A stretch of DNA of 52,833 nt from Acidimicrobiia bacterium. Lineage in GTDB: Bacteria; Actinomycetota; Acidimicrobiia; Spongiisociales; UBA11373. Positions 9,007 through 18,399 of this stretch are shown in pieces. The notes under the pieces were generated by a model. The model saw only the letters and a program-made list of their open reading frames with translations. It was not told the DNA's origin and did no database searches. The stretch spans positions 1 to 52,833 of the forward strand of contig JAJCYA010000069.1 in assembly GCA_029263095.1 (NCBI GenBank), written 5' to 3'. A program made the translations under genes and the position numbers. Numbering within the stretch: position 1 is the first letter of the stretch; every line of letters begins with the position of its first letter.

Positions 9007-9888
9007 ATGCGTTCGTTGCTTGTAGCTCTTGTCGTACTCCTCTTCGCCGCCCCTGCCGGTGCCGGTGAGACTTCCGGCGCTGACGAGGTGATCCCGCTCA
9101 CAGAGCTGATCGCCGACGCCGAGACCGAGATAGCGCTTTACGAGGCGGCTACACAGGTCGCGTTCAGCCGACTACCTCTCCCCGGGTTCGATCTGGCTGC
9201 TCGCGCCGACGTCCGCATGCTGCGAGCAGACGCCACTGTCGGGTCCCTGAGATCGAGAGCGCATGACACGCTCCACGCAGTGTTGCCGGGCGACGTTGTG
9301 CACGTCGTGCTCGACTTCGACGGGTCGTTCGACGGGGCTGCTATCTCTGCTGCTCTCGACGCGAGCGGTGTTCCATCGGCGTCGGTATGGGCAGCCGAGG
9401 ACATCGTCACCGAGTGGGTCGCCCTACAACGAGCCATCGAGCGCTTGCGTGAGATCACCGCACCCAACTCACCTGAGAGGGTGTGCCCTGTGGACGGTCT
9501 CACCCATTTCCGCAACGAGTGGGAGTACCCCCGACCCTGGGGTCGAATCCACAAGGGAGTGGACATGCACGCGGCTTTGGGCACTCCCCTGGTGGCGGTG
9601 GAAGATGGTGTCGTGATCCAGGCCAACTGGCACTACCTCGGCGGCCGCCAGGTGTACCTCAAGGCGGACTCGACCGGAGATGTGTACTACTACGCCCATC
9701 TCGAGTTCTGGCCAAGGTGGCTGTGGACCGGGACCCGGCTGGAGGCAGGCGACTTCTTGGGACTCGCCGGATACTCGGGCAACGCCGTTACCTCCCACCT
9801 CCATCTCGGATGGATGCCGGGATCAGAGGTTGTGGAGCTCGAGAACCTACAGAACGCCTACTTCCTGATGTACGAACTCTGTCTGTAG
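9007..9888 (+). CDS. Secreted M23-family (LytM-like) peptidase
   Basis: A 293-aa exported protein: signal peptide MRSLLVALVVLLFAAPAGAG, a helical middle region, and a C-terminal M23 metallopeptidase domain. The zinc ligands are visible as H182 and D186 in HKGVDMHAALG and as H264-L-H266 in SHLHLGWMPG. Such enzymes cleave peptidoglycan cross-bridges or act as amidase activators. A CPVDG/HFRNEW segment preceding the domain is common in actinobacterial members. No SD is evident near ATG 9007, but the signal peptide begins exactly there. It is divergent from the VIT-type gene, with 162 bp between. Confidence 0.85.
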   Translation: MRSLLVALVVLLFAAPAGAGETSGADEVIPLTELIADAETEIALYEAATQVAFSRLPLPGFDLAARADVRMLRADATVGSLRSRAHDTLHAVLPGDVVHVVLDFDGSFDGAAISAALDASGVPSASVWAAEDIVTEWVALQRAIERLREITAPNSPERVCPVDGLTHFRNEWEYPRPWGRIHKGVDMHAALGTPLVAVEDGVVIQANWHYLGGRQVYLKADSTGDVYYYAHLEFWPRWLWTGTRLEAGDFLGLAGYSGNAVTSHLHLGWMPGSEVVELENLQNAYFLMYELCL

Positions 9889-9956
9889 CGGTCCAGCAGA
9901 TCTGGACCGCAGCAATTGGAGATTGGCAAGACCGGTCGGAAGGGTCTCGTTCGTCG

Positions 9957-10068
9957 GATCCTTCGCCCGTTGTGGGGGAAGTCCGTGAGGAGTAAGGCGA
10001 CGAGGGGGATGGGGGGTTCTCGGGTCTTCCCCCTTCCACTTCCAAAGGGGGGAGTAGTTCAGAAGGAG
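9957..10068. repeat. Intergenic GC-rich repeat, copy 1
   Basis: From GATCCTTC through TGGGGGAAGTCCGTGAGGAG and CGACGAGGGGGATGGGGGG to AGTAGTTCAGAAGGAG, this stretch matches 34153-34286 closely, with an interior insertion in the second copy. Runs of G and C (CTTCCCCC... GGGGGGAG) allow imperfect hairpins. It lies between the convergent M23 peptidase and surE genes. No protein is encoded. Confidence 0.7.
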
Positions 10069-10086
10069 CCAGTACCCACAGACCGG

Positions 10087-10875
10087 CTACTCGACCAGTA
10101 ATGCTTCTGCGAGTGGCCGGTGCGCTTCGCTGTGCCCCGCTCCCTCGATCGGAGTAATCGCGATGACGTTTGCGGAGGCGGCCTCGACGTCGGTGCCGGC
10201 CAGGTCGGCACCGGTATCGACCAAGCCGCCGAAGGTGTGCATGTACACATTGGGCGCGGTCTCGGAGAACAAGCGGTCGTAGCCAACCTTGGCCACGGTC
10301 GTCACCCGACGTTCTGTGGTGAAGTCTGCTGAATCCGGTAATCCGATGCTCACCGCACCCGCAATCCCTGCGGTCAACATCTGTTCCACCATCGAAGTGG
10401 CCAGGCCGGCGAGTCGCTCCCAGGTCGGTATCGACTCGATCGACTCGGCCCACTGCTTCCAGGCGTTCCAATCGTCACCAGCGGTACCCATTGAGAAGGC
10501 GATCGATGGAACTCCAGCAATGGCTCCCTCCAGTACGGCCCCAACCGTGCCGCTCGACTGCATATAGGCGGCCCCATGGTTGTAGCCGACGTTGATGCCA
10601 CTCACGACGATGCCCGGTCGGCGATCGAACAAGGCGTGGATGCCGAGTTGCACACAATCGGCTGGGAACCCGGTCGTTGTGAGCATTCCCCGACCGTTGT
10701 GTTCCACCTGCCTCACCTCGACCGGCTCGAATCTGGTGATTGCCTTGCCGAGCCAGGACCGCTCCCGGTCTGGGACGACGACCTCGACCTCTCCGAGCCC
10801 CGCGAGGGCCTCTGCAAAGGAGGGCAGCCCAAGAGCACCGATTCCGTCGTCGTTGGTGAGGAGAATGAATGTCAT
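10087..10875 (-). CDS. surE: 5'-nucleotidase SurE
   Basis: A 262-aa protein starting MTFILLTNDDGIGALG, whose paired aspartates (D9, D10) bind the divalent metal. The SGINVGYNHG motif and the SSGTVGAVLEGAI segment that follows are typical of SurE. These enzymes remove phosphate from nucleoside monophosphates and are linked to stationary-phase survival. The start ATG coincides with the family's usual N-terminus; a TACGGT box 6 nt upstream and absence of an SD make a leaderless transcript possible. It is a single gene with 254 bp to the next start on the other strand. Confidence 0.93.
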   Translation of the reverse strand: MTFILLTNDDGIGALGLPSFAEALAGLGEVEVVVPDRERSWLGKAITRFEPVEVRQVEHNGRGMLTTTGFPADCVQLGIHALFDRRPGIVVSGINVGYNHGAAYMQSSGTVGAVLEGAIAGVPSIAFSMGTAGDDWNAWKQWAESIESIPTWERLAGLATSMVEQMLTAGIAGAVSIGLPDSADFTTERRVTTVAKVGYDRLFSETAPNVYMHTFGGLVDTGADLAGTDVEAASANVIAITPIEGAGHSEAHRPLAEALLVE

Positions 10876-11129
10876 TGCGGGACCGTACTTCGTACTGGTC
10901 AGCAATAGGCATTGGGCGCTGCCTGGCTCCCCCTCCCTCAGTCGCCTTGATGGCTCAGCGACCGACTCGGAGGGCGTCGGTCGCTGATGGTCAGTCAACA
11001 AGGACCCTGTTCTCTCGTCGCGGCCCAGCATGAGGTCCGCGACGGGCTGCGTGCTGCTCCCCGGGAACCCGCCACCTGGTCAGTACCGTCCTAGCGGCGA
11101 CAGATAACGGGAAGACCTGGAGAAACCTC

Positions 11130-13388
11130 ATGCGCAAGTCACTCGCAATCGCCGCAGCGTTCCTGATGCTCTTGGCAGCCTGCACGGACGACGACACCGT
11201 GCCGACCACCATCCAAACGGGCACCGGCTCAGGATTATCGGCGGTGGCAGCATCATTTGATCCCGACTCGATCCAATTCGTCGCTTCGCTCCAGCGATTC
11301 GATGAGTGCGCCGCGGTCCTCAGCCATTTTCAGGATCAAGCGATGGCGCGGGTCGGACCGTATGGACTCGATGGCGGCGGCGGATTCTTCCCCCAGCCGT
11401 TCATTGACGACCAGGTCTTTGCAGCAGCCGAGGACGGAGGTGCGCCGGCACGCGGTGACTCCGCAACGCAGGCGCCGGTGATCCCCGATTCAGGCGAATT
11501 CCGCGAGGGCGTCGACTTCTCTGGGAGCAACGTCCAAGTAGCTGGGGTCGACGAACCGGACATCATCAAGACCGATGGATCCAGGATCCTCGCGTTCGTC
11601 AATCAGACCCTTTCGTACGTCGATGCATCGAATGGATCGGCTCGTCTCCTGGGAACTCTGTACCTGCCGGGATGGGACCACAAGTTCTTCATGGACGGCG
11701 ACACGGCCATCGTGTTCGCCAGAGGAGACGGCTTTGCGGTTCCTTTGCCGGAGGTGAGAGATGCCAGAATTGCTCCGTACGGCGGTCCGAAGACGCTCGT
11801 GTTCGAAATAGACCTGTCCGACCCCGAGAACCTTGTTGTGGTGAGGACTATGCATATCGACGGCAACTTCCTGAGTGCGCGTTCGATTGAGGGCACGGCA
11901 CGGATCATTGTCTCGGCATTTCCATCCGATCTCCCGTTCGTCTACCCGTCGAGCGAGGCCGCCGAAGACATCGCCCTCCGGGCAAACAAGCAGGCGATCG
12001 CCGACTCGACGATCGACACCTGGCTTCCCAACTACACGCTCGTCACCGGTACCGACGGTGACACCATCAGCGCCGGACTCCTGGTCGATTGCGGCCAGGT
12101 GCACGCCCCCGTGGAGTTTGCAGGCTTTGACACCTTGGCAGTGCTCGCGGTCGACATGACCGATGGCTTGGGTGCCCCGGACGGGACTGCGGTGATCGCC
12201 CAGGGCGAGACCGTGTACGCCTCGACCGAGAGCCTCTATGTGGCAACCAACGTGTGGGTTCCGAGCGATGTATGGGGATCCGACGTTGTCCGACGTATTG
12301 AAGAGGACTACTCGACGGCCATCCACAAGTTCGACATCTCAGACGGTTCCACCGAGTACCGCGCGTCTGGAACGGTCACGGGCCACATGCTCAATCAGTT
12401 TGCAATGGATGAGTACGAGGGGAATCTGCGCATCGCAACCACTGAGGGGCCTCCCTGGGGATTCAGCGACACGTCCGAGTCCTTCGTGACGGTGCTTCAG
12501 GAGCGCGATGGCGGACTCGAGCAGATCGGCCGCGTCGGCGACATGGGTCGCGGCGAACGGATCTTCTCGGTTCGATTCATCGGTGACACCGCCTACGTCG
12601 TCACCTTCCGGCAGGTCGACCCTTTCTACGTGGTCGACCTCAGCGACCCCGAGGCACCCAAGGTCGCCGGCGAACTCAAGATTGCCGGATATTCGGGCTA
12701 CTTGTATCCGGTCGCTGAGGACCGTGTTCTTGGAATCGGTCAAGACGCAGACAATGACGGATTCACAACCGGGGCCAAGGCGACGATGTTCGACGTCAGC
12801 GACCCATCCGACCCCCGTGAGTTGGGGACCTGGACCATGGACGGCGGCTACAGCGATGTCGAGTGGGACCACCTCGCATTCCTGTACTGGCCGCCGGAGG
12901 AGCTTGCGGTGCTCCCGGTCCAGTCTTGGCAGGAGCAGTTCTTTGGAGCCGTTGTTCTGAAGACGGATGACGGTATCCGCGAGTTTGGCCGCATCACCCA
13001 TTCGGCCAGCGGTGGGGTCACCCCGTCGGACTGCCGGGAGTTGACGGCAGATGAGCTCACTTCGCTCGACGCCGAGTTTCCGTTCGGCGAAGGGCTGATA
13101 GTGCAGGTCTGTGGCGAAGGAGAGAGCGGCGGCGCCGGAGCGCTCGAGTGTGAATCTCTGCCGTATGACGAAGTCATGGCGCTGGCAGCAGATGACGGAA
13201 TAGACCTCACGTCGGTCATGAGCGAAGGCGATCGGCTCGAGGTCTGCTACCCCGAATTCGACTCGCAGGATCCGGCGATCCTCCGATCACTGGTGATTGG
13301 GGACCAGATTTGGACCCTGTCGTGGCGGTCTCTTCAGTCGAACTCGGTCGACGACCTCACAGTCGGTCAACTGATTCCGCTCGGATAG
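11130..13388 (+). CDS. Secreted beta-propeller-domain lipoprotein
   Basis: A 752-aa lipoprotein: signal MRKSLAIAAAFLMLLAAC with Cys18 as anchor, then a short Asp/Thr-rich linker. The body matches the secreted C-terminal beta-propeller family: SGSNVQVAGVDEPDIIKTDGSRILAF near residues 130-155 is its signature, followed by repeated Y/F-VVDLSDPE-P-VAGELKI blades and a SDVEWDHLAFLYWP segment. It resembles actinobacterial and archaeal homologues whose role is unknown, probably a surface protein-protein interaction scaffold. GGAGAAACCTC precedes the ATG. It is the longest gene here outside the gyrase and kinase loci and has no operon partner. Confidence 0.85.
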   Translation: MRKSLAIAAAFLMLLAACTDDDTVPTTIQTGTGSGLSAVAASFDPDSIQFVASLQRFDECAAVLSHFQDQAMARVGPYGLDGGGGFFPQPFIDDQVFAAAEDGGAPARGDSATQAPVIPDSGEFREGVDFSGSNVQVAGVDEPDIIKTDGSRILAFVNQTLSYVDASNGSARLLGTLYLPGWDHKFFMDGDTAIVFARGDGFAVPLPEVRDARIAPYGGPKTLVFEIDLSDPENLVVVRTMHIDGNFLSARSIEGTARIIVSAFPSDLPFVYPSSEAAEDIALRANKQAIADSTIDTWLPNYTLVTGTDGDTISAGLLVDCGQVHAPVEFAGFDTLAVLAVDMTDGLGAPDGTAVIAQGETVYASTESLYVATNVWVPSDVWGSDVVRRIEEDYSTAIHKFDISDGSTEYRASGTVTGHMLNQFAMDEYEGNLRIATTEGPPWGFSDTSESFVTVLQERDGGLEQIGRVGDMGRGERIFSVRFIGDTAYVVTFRQVDPFYVVDLSDPEAPKVAGELKIAGYSGYLYPVAEDRVLGIGQDADNDGFTTGAKATMFDVSDPSDPRELGTWTMDGGYSDVEWDHLAFLYWPPEELAVLPVQSWQEQFFGAVVLKTDDGIREFGRITHSASGGVTPSDCRELTADELTSLDAEFPFGEGLIVQVCGEGESGGAGALECESLPYDEVMALAADDGIDLTSVMSEGDRLEVCYPEFDSQDPAILRSLVIGDQIWTLSWRSLQSNSVDDLTVGQLIPLG

Positions 13389-13426
13389 TCCAAGCGGCCT
13401 CATGGAGCAGTAGGCAGATGTCTCGT

Positions 13427-13663
13427 TCAGCGCGCCTTGATACGTTCCAGAAGACCCCTGGCAGATTGCTTGCTTTGATCAGAGAGTCGTCGGGCCGAAG
13501 GGAATTCCGATCCAAGCATTGTGAGTCCCCCCAGGATCACGAGTGATCCTGGTCCGGGGAGCGGGATGAGAACGATTCCGAGCGCGATCGTTGCGACGCC
13601 GGCGGCACCCACGCCCGCCTTGCGAGCGGTCCGCTTGATGGAGCGCTGGTTGTGATCGGCCAC
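13427..13663 (-). CDS. Small PGPGW-type membrane protein
   Basis: A 78-aa protein with a basic N-terminus, a hydrophobic span of about residues 18-50 containing the LIPLPGPGSLVILGG motif, and a basic C-terminal tail. The PLPGPG core and the small size match the PGPGW transmembrane family, of unknown function. It is convergent with the beta-propeller gene (38 bp between) and lies 40 bp downstream of the marR-type gene on the same strand, so it may be its co-transcribed partner. Confidence 0.75.
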   Translation of the reverse strand: MADHNQRSIKRTARKAGVGAAGVATIALGIVLIPLPGPGSLVILGGLTMLGSEFPSARRLSDQSKQSARGLLERIKAR

Positions 13664-13703
13664 GCTTGTTTGACTCGCGTTGTCACCACGCGGTGACGCG
13701 GCT

Positions 13704-14156
13704 TCAGCAGCAGGCCTGATTCGCTTCGAGCACCCGGTCCATCACCTCGATCAGGACGACGCTCTCCTCGTCGGTCAAGTAAGCCGACCAGATCTCCTCG
13801 AGGCCGGCGTCGATGATCGGTCGGGCTCGCTTCAACGCCTCGCGACCGGCGCGGGTCAGTTCGACGACGGTGGCGCGTCGGTCGTCGGCATCGGGCCGTC
13901 GCAATACGTAGCCCATTGCTTCGAGCCGATCGATGACCTTGGTTGTTCCACCACGGCTGATGACGAGCCGTTGCGCAATAACCGACATCCGCAGTGGTTC
14001 CTCTGCGTGCCCGATGTTGAGCAACGCCTCATGGTCGGCGAGTAGGAGTCCCTCGGCTTCGTGAAGCCGGTCCTCCAGCATCACCTTGAGCATCAGCGAG
14101 GTGTGAAGCGTATGCGTGGCCGCCCGGCGCCAGAGGGGCTGTTCCTCGTCTCCCAT
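13704..14156 (-). CDS. MarR-family transcriptional regulator
   Basis: A 150-aa winged-helix repressor. The DNA-binding helices lie in LRMSVIAQRLVISRGGTTKVIDRLEAMGYVLRRPDADDRRATVVELTRAGREAL, including the wing motif DDRRATVVELT. N- and C-terminal helices form the dimer interface. ATG 14156 (MGDEEQ) fits the family's length; a start 14 codons upstream is possible. It faces an MFS efflux-type gene across a 69-bp gap, the classic layout in which MarR represses both genes and is released by a small phenolic or drug-like ligand (inference). Confidence 0.88.
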   Translation of the reverse strand: MGDEEQPLWRRAATHTLHTSLMLKVMLEDRLHEAEGLLLADHEALLNIGHAEEPLRMSVIAQRLVISRGGTTKVIDRLEAMGYVLRRPDADDRRATVVELTRAGREALKRARPIIDAGLEEIWSAYLTDEESVVLIEVMDRVLEANQACC

Positions 14157-14179
14157 GGAACCATTGTGGCATAGATCGC

Positions 14180-14208
14180 TTGGCGAGTATATAGTCATCT
14201 AGTAAACT
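14180..14208 (+). promoter_or_regulatory. Predicted promoter of the MFS transporter gene
   Basis: TTGGCG at 14180-14185 and TAAACT at 14203-14208 are separated by 17 nt, a good sigma-70-type spacing. The AT-rich stretch between them (TATATAGTCATCTAG) is an unusual composition for this genome and is the likely place for MarR binding, though no perfect palindrome is visible. Confidence 0.5.
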
Positions 14209-14225
14209 AATCTGGTGAAGTAAAG

Positions 14226-15536
14226 ATGATGAACCTTCTCAGGACGCCGGGCGGCCGCATCTTCGGGATTGTGTGGATCGGCCAGCTGGTCTCGAACCTC
14301 GGATCGGCGATGACCAGCTTTGGACTCGGGATCTGGGTCTATCAGAAGACCGGATCTGCGACTCAGTTGGCGCTCATCGTTCTCGCGGCACGTCTCCCGA
14401 TGCTGCTGGTCTCCCCATTTGCCGGAGCGCTGGTCGATCGGTGGGACCGCCGCTGGGCGATGATCCTGTCGGACACGGGCGCAGCGGCGGGCACGTTGGC
14501 GATCATGCTGTTGCTCGTCGCAGGGTCTCTCGAGACCTGGCACCTCTACGCGGCTCTGGCGTTCAGCGGAGTGTTTGCTGCCTTCCAATTCCCAGCATAT
14601 GGAGCTGCTACCACCCTCCTCATAGAGAAGGATGACTATGCCCGAGCCTCCGGCCTCGTACAGCTGGCGGGGAGCATTGGTCGGGTCGCAGCTCCCACAG
14701 TTGCCGCAGCGGTTGTCGTCTGGTTTGGGCTGACGCCTCTCTTCATCGTCGATTTCGTGACCTTCCTCTTTGCGGTGGGAACCCTGCTGTTGGTCCGCTT
14801 TCCCGCTACCGAACCGAGCGAGCGCCTCGGTAAGGGGGTGCGCGGGTTGCTTCTAGAGGCAAAGGAGGGACTCGACTTCGTGCTGGAACGCCGCGCTCTG
14901 TTCATCCTGATGATGTCGTTCGTCGTTGTGAACTTTGCGTTCGCCTTCCAGGGGGTGCTGCTCATCCCCCTGTTGCTCAACTTGGCCTCCGAGCAAATGG
15001 CGGGACTCGTTGTTTCGCTGGCCGCCGCCGGCCTGGTGGCTGGGAGCCTCGGGCTCAGTGTGTGGGGTGGACCCAGGGATCGGATCGCCGGTGTGTACCT
15101 GTCGATCCTGGCGATGGGAGTAGGACTGGTGCTGATGGGCCTCCGGCCCAGCTTGGGGCTTGTCATTGCCGGGATGCTCTTGCTCCACGCCACCCACCCT
15201 GTGGCAGGTGGTTCGAGCCAGGCGATCTGGCAATCGAAAGTTCCGCCCAATCTGCAGGGCCGAGTGTTTGCCATCCGGCAGGTATCGGCCATCTCGGCTG
15301 CGCCGATTGCGTTTCTGCTGGCAGGCACTCTGGCTGATCGCGTGTTCGAACCGGGCATGCTCGAAGCAGGGGGGCTCCTCGCGATGGTGTTCGGATCCGG
15401 TCCGGGTAGGGGTATAGGAGTGATGTTTGTGCTCGCCGGTGTCTTGGTCACGTTCACAGTGCTCATCGCGTGGAACCACCCGCGAATCCGCAACCTGGAA
15501 ACAGAGGTCCCCGACCTCGAACCAGTCAGGGCCTAA
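14226..15536 (+). CDS. MFS transporter (MFS_3 / enterobactin-exporter-like)
   Basis: A 436-aa major facilitator protein with about twelve hydrophobic helices. The family loop LVDRWDRRWAMILSD (2-3 loop, about residues 75-90) and the LASEQMAGLVVSLAAAGLVAG segment match the group that includes EntS-like and macrolide efflux proteins. An SD-like GGTGAAG precedes the ATG. Control by the divergent MarR protein suggests export of a toxic or drug-like molecule; the substrate cannot be deduced. Confidence 0.85.
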   Translation: MMNLLRTPGGRIFGIVWIGQLVSNLGSAMTSFGLGIWVYQKTGSATQLALIVLAARLPMLLVSPFAGALVDRWDRRWAMILSDTGAAAGTLAIMLLLVAGSLETWHLYAALAFSGVFAAFQFPAYGAATTLLIEKDDYARASGLVQLAGSIGRVAAPTVAAAVVVWFGLTPLFIVDFVTFLFAVGTLLLVRFPATEPSERLGKGVRGLLLEAKEGLDFVLERRALFILMMSFVVVNFAFAFQGVLLIPLLLNLASEQMAGLVVSLAAAGLVAGSLGLSVWGGPRDRIAGVYLSILAMGVGLVLMGLRPSLGLVIAGMLLLHATHPVAGGSSQAIWQSKVPPNLQGRVFAIRQVSAISAAPIAFLLAGTLADRVFEPGMLEAGGLLAMVFGSGPGRGIGVMFVLAGVLVTFTVLIAWNHPRIRNLETEVPDLEPVRA

Positions 15537-15661
15537 AGACCCATTCAGCCGCGATCCCGGGCGACAGCCTCCCATTGGCCCTTCATCGTGCCCCTTTGAC
15601 CCTGGGCCGGTCGAAGACGCCCTCGATACGTTGCGAGGTGTTTCGAAACAATCGAGGAGTC

Positions 15662-16984
15662 ATGCCCGCATCCCGAGTCACCAAGCGGTGGACCGTCGTC
15701 GTCGGCGCAATTCTGATCCAGCTGAGTCTCGGAGCCATCTACGCCTGGTCGGTGTTTACACCGACATTGCGCGACTCGGGTTGGAGCAAGGTCCAGACCC
15801 AGATCGTCTTTTCGGTGGGGCTGGGGACATTCGCTCTCGTCATGGTCTACGCCGGACGCCGTCTCAATGTGTTCGGCCCGCGGCGGCTCGCCATGTGGGG
15901 CGGTATCACACTCGGAGCCGGGTACCTGATTGCCAGTCTCGGCAGCGGGACAAACTTCTGGTTCGTCCTGCTGGGTGTGGGTCTCGTTGGCGGTGCCGGG
16001 ATCGGCCTCGCCTACGTCGTACCCATCGCGGTGGGGATGAGGTGGTTTCCGGACCACAAGGGGATGATCACCGGGGCGGCGGTCGCAGGCTTCGGGTTCG
16101 GTGCGCTGGGATGGGTCAAGCTGGGCGGTTCTTGGGGGAGTTTGATAGAGGATCTCGGCATCGACACAACGTTTGTCATCTACGGGTTGGCGTTTGCGGC
16201 CCTGGTGTTGCTGGGAAGTCGCGTGATGGTCATGCCGCCCGACGGTTGGCTTCCGCAAGGCTTTGTTCCTCCGACGGCGAGCGGTGAGGGCGGCGAGAAC
16301 TTTGCACCAAAGGAGATGTTGCGGACGCCCCAGTTCCACTTGATGTCGATCACGTTCGCAGTGTCGGCCGGCGCCGGACTGATGGCGATCGGCTTGATGA
16401 AGTTGTATCCGGTAGAGGCGCTCGTCGACAACGGCTTCGCTGATGCCCGCGCCAGTGCTATCGCGGGTACTGCCATGGCCGTCTTCTTCTCGCTTGCCAA
16501 CGGGGTTGGTCGTCTGGCGTGGGGGACCATCAGCGACATGCTGGGTCGGAAGAACTCGGTCGTGGTGATGGCAGCGTCACAGGGGGTTCTTCTGTTCCTG
16601 TTCATCCCGATGGCGGGTAGCGAATGGTTGCTGTATCTAGGCGCCGCGCTGATCGGCTTCAATTTCGGAGGCAACTTCGCGTTGTTCCCCGCGCTGACTG
16701 CCGACGAGTTCGGGAACGATGCGGTGGGGCAGAATTATCCGTGGGTATTCCTGTCATACGGCGCCGGTGGGATCGTCTTTCCGATACTGGGAGGGTGGAT
16801 GGGCGACAGCGGGAACTTCCCGATGGCCTTTGCGATCTGTGCTGCTGCCTGTTTGGTAGGGGCCGCGGCTACGGCGGCTGTGTTCCCGCCGAATCATGCA
16901 GAGGCAACCAGACCCTTCTCGGTACAGGGCTTTGTTCACAACGCTCACGTGTTCGACCACGACAAGGCACGAGCCGGCACCTGA
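15662..16984 (+). CDS. OFA-family MFS transporter (oxalate/formate antiporter-like)
   Basis: A 440-aa transporter with twelve predicted helices. The N-terminal RWTVVVGAILIQLSLGAIYAWSVFTPTL segment is the mark of the oxalate/formate antiporter subfamily, as are GMRWFPDHKGMITGAAVAGFG and, in the second half, NGVGRLAWGTISDMLGRKN. The ATG at 15662 is chosen because it directly precedes this conserved start; the frame is open another 64 codons upstream without family similarity. Members carry carboxylates such as oxalate, formate, lactate or pyruvate; the actual substrate is unknown. It stands alone. Confidence 0.87.
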   Translation: MPASRVTKRWTVVVGAILIQLSLGAIYAWSVFTPTLRDSGWSKVQTQIVFSVGLGTFALVMVYAGRRLNVFGPRRLAMWGGITLGAGYLIASLGSGTNFWFVLLGVGLVGGAGIGLAYVVPIAVGMRWFPDHKGMITGAAVAGFGFGALGWVKLGGSWGSLIEDLGIDTTFVIYGLAFAALVLLGSRVMVMPPDGWLPQGFVPPTASGEGGENFAPKEMLRTPQFHLMSITFAVSAGAGLMAIGLMKLYPVEALVDNGFADARASAIAGTAMAVFFSLANGVGRLAWGTISDMLGRKNSVVVMAASQGVLLFLFIPMAGSEWLLYLGAALIGFNFGGNFALFPALTADEFGNDAVGQNYPWVFLSYGAGGIVFPILGGWMGDSGNFPMAFAICAAACLVGAAATAAVFPPNHAEATRPFSVQGFVHNAHVFDHDKARAGT

Positions 16985-17074
16985 GTGCTTGACGATCTAC
17001 CGGTGAGATGTCGACGCACCCTGGATGCGTGAGTACGTAGGATTCTCAGGCCCGGTTGGGATCCGACAGGGTTG

Positions 17075-17560
17075 CTACCGCAACCACTCAAACGAGATCC
17101 CGTCGACCTCTTCCCGGTTGCCGTTGCGTCTACCGGCCGGGGGTCCGGCCAGATCCGAGAGCGCCTGGCGTGCCATATCGACCAATGCCACTTGGTCGCT
17201 GAAGTCCTCTAGGGCCGATCGGGAGTCTTCGGTCAGGACAACCGTTCCTGCCAAGTCGTCTGCGTAGAGCTCTTCGTCACCAGCCTTGACTATCACCTGG
17301 ATTGGGATGTCCCGACTCAGCTCCTCGCGGTAGCATTTCAGGATCTCGCGGTTGTAGGAGTCGTCGAGATCGAGTCGGAACACGACACCCATGGCGGAAT
17401 CCACGAGGCTGCAACCTTTACCCTCGACCAGCGGACAGGGCTTTCCGTCGGGCCCTCCACAGCCAAGAACGACGTGCCCCTTGTCCTCGAGGGCGCCGCG
17501 GTGGCTGGATTCGCCTGTGGCGCCGACTTCGAGGACGGTCCCGGATGCAGTTGCGGTCAT
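17075..17560 (-). CDS. Hypothetical protein with a Cys-rich N-terminal segment
   Basis: A 161-aa soluble protein that I do not recognise. Residues about 25-60 contain HVVLGCGGPDGKPCPLVEGKGC, three cysteines with glycines that could bind metal or form disulfides. Then comes MGVVFRLDLDDSYNREILKCYREEL, resembling a receiver- or GAF-like fold only loosely. No signal peptide or membrane segment is present. The ATG at 17560 (MTATASGTV) was chosen over one 30 codons upstream because the extra part is basic and composition-biased. It is convergent with the OFA-type gene and divergent from the YgjV-like gene. Confidence 0.6.
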   Translation of the reverse strand: MTATASGTVLEVGATGESSHRGALEDKGHVVLGCGGPDGKPCPLVEGKGCSLVDSAMGVVFRLDLDDSYNREILKCYREELSRDIPIQVIVKAGDEELYADDLAGTVVLTEDSRSALEDFSDQVALVDMARQALSDLAGPPAGRRNGNREEVDGISFEWLR

Positions 17561-17745
17561 CTCTCGATTGCCTTTCTGAAAGCGATTTCTCCAACAGAGT
17601 GACCCCAATCGGGCCTTCTGCGTTCTTGTCTTCATCGGCGATCGATCCACTCCGGTTGAGGGGATCTAGCCCGACTGGAGAAGGAGCCGTGGACCGGCGC
17701 CGTGGTCACAGGATGCTCTGATCACAGGGCCGAGCTGTACCCTCA

Positions 17746-18387
17746 GTGATCGTGGAGAATCCGCTCTGGCAGGAGCTCGTGGGCTACTTCGCGTCGGCGG
17801 CGATCGTCGCCGCGCTGATGATGAAGTCAATTCTCCGGTTGCGACTCATCGGACTCGTCGGATCTATCACCTTTCTCGCATACGGGGTACTCATCGGGTC
17901 TATTCCGATCGCGATCACCAACGTCGTGGTGATCGCAATTCACGTCTACTACTTGCGGAAGCTGCTTGGTCGCAATGAGGTATTCGAGACTCTCCGAGTC
18001 AAGCCCGGGTCGCTCTACCTAAAGCGCTTCCTGGAGTTCCACTCTCGTGAGATTCAACGCTTCCAACCCGGATTCGAGTTCTCGCCGACAGCAGACACGA
18101 TGCCGGTGTTCATATTGCGGGATATGGTCCCGGCCGGTCTTCTGGTCGCCGTGCCCCGCGAGGATGGCTCTGTCGAGATACAGCTGGACTACGCAACGGG
18201 GCAATACCGGGACTTCAAGCTGGGGCGGTTCGTTTACTCCGAGGAGTCGGAGATCTTTGGCGATCCAATCTCTGCATGGTCGGAACCCTGGAGCGATTTA
18301 CACACCGAATACTTGGGCCGCATGGGGTTCCGGTCGACCGAGCGTGCTGGGCGTGACGTACTGGAGCGAGCACTGGGCTCGGAGTAG
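17746..18387 (+). CDS. YgjV-family inner-membrane protein
   Basis: A 213-aa protein. Residues 10-75 contain three hydrophobic segments (YFASAAIVAALMMKS, LIGLVGSITFLAYGVLIGSIPI, ITNVVVIAIHVYYL) with the R/K-LR-L-N spacing of the YgjV/Imp family. The C-terminal 140 residues are soluble and begin LKRFLEFHSREIQRFQPGFEF. Function is unknown. The start is a GTG at 17746; a second GTG two codons later (17752) has a TACCCT box 8 nt upstream and may be the true, leaderless start. Confidence 0.7.
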   Translation: MIVENPLWQELVGYFASAAIVAALMMKSILRLRLIGLVGSITFLAYGVLIGSIPIAITNVVVIAIHVYYLRKLLGRNEVFETLRVKPGSLYLKRFLEFHSREIQRFQPGFEFSPTADTMPVFILRDMVPAGLLVAVPREDGSVEIQLDYATGQYRDFKLGRFVYSEESEIFGDPISAWSEPWSDLHTEYLGRMGFRSTERAGRDVLERALGSE

Positions 18388-18399
18388 TAGAGGTCCCGG

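Noticed and set aside
4167-9930. Short ATTGGCAA-like words recurring in several gaps (4171, 8886, 9914)
   Set aside because: Too short and variable to separate from chance.
14853-15575. 240-codon minus-strand frame opposite the MFS transporter
   Set aside because: His/Arg/Gln-rich shadow without recognisable domains; the transporter is convincing.
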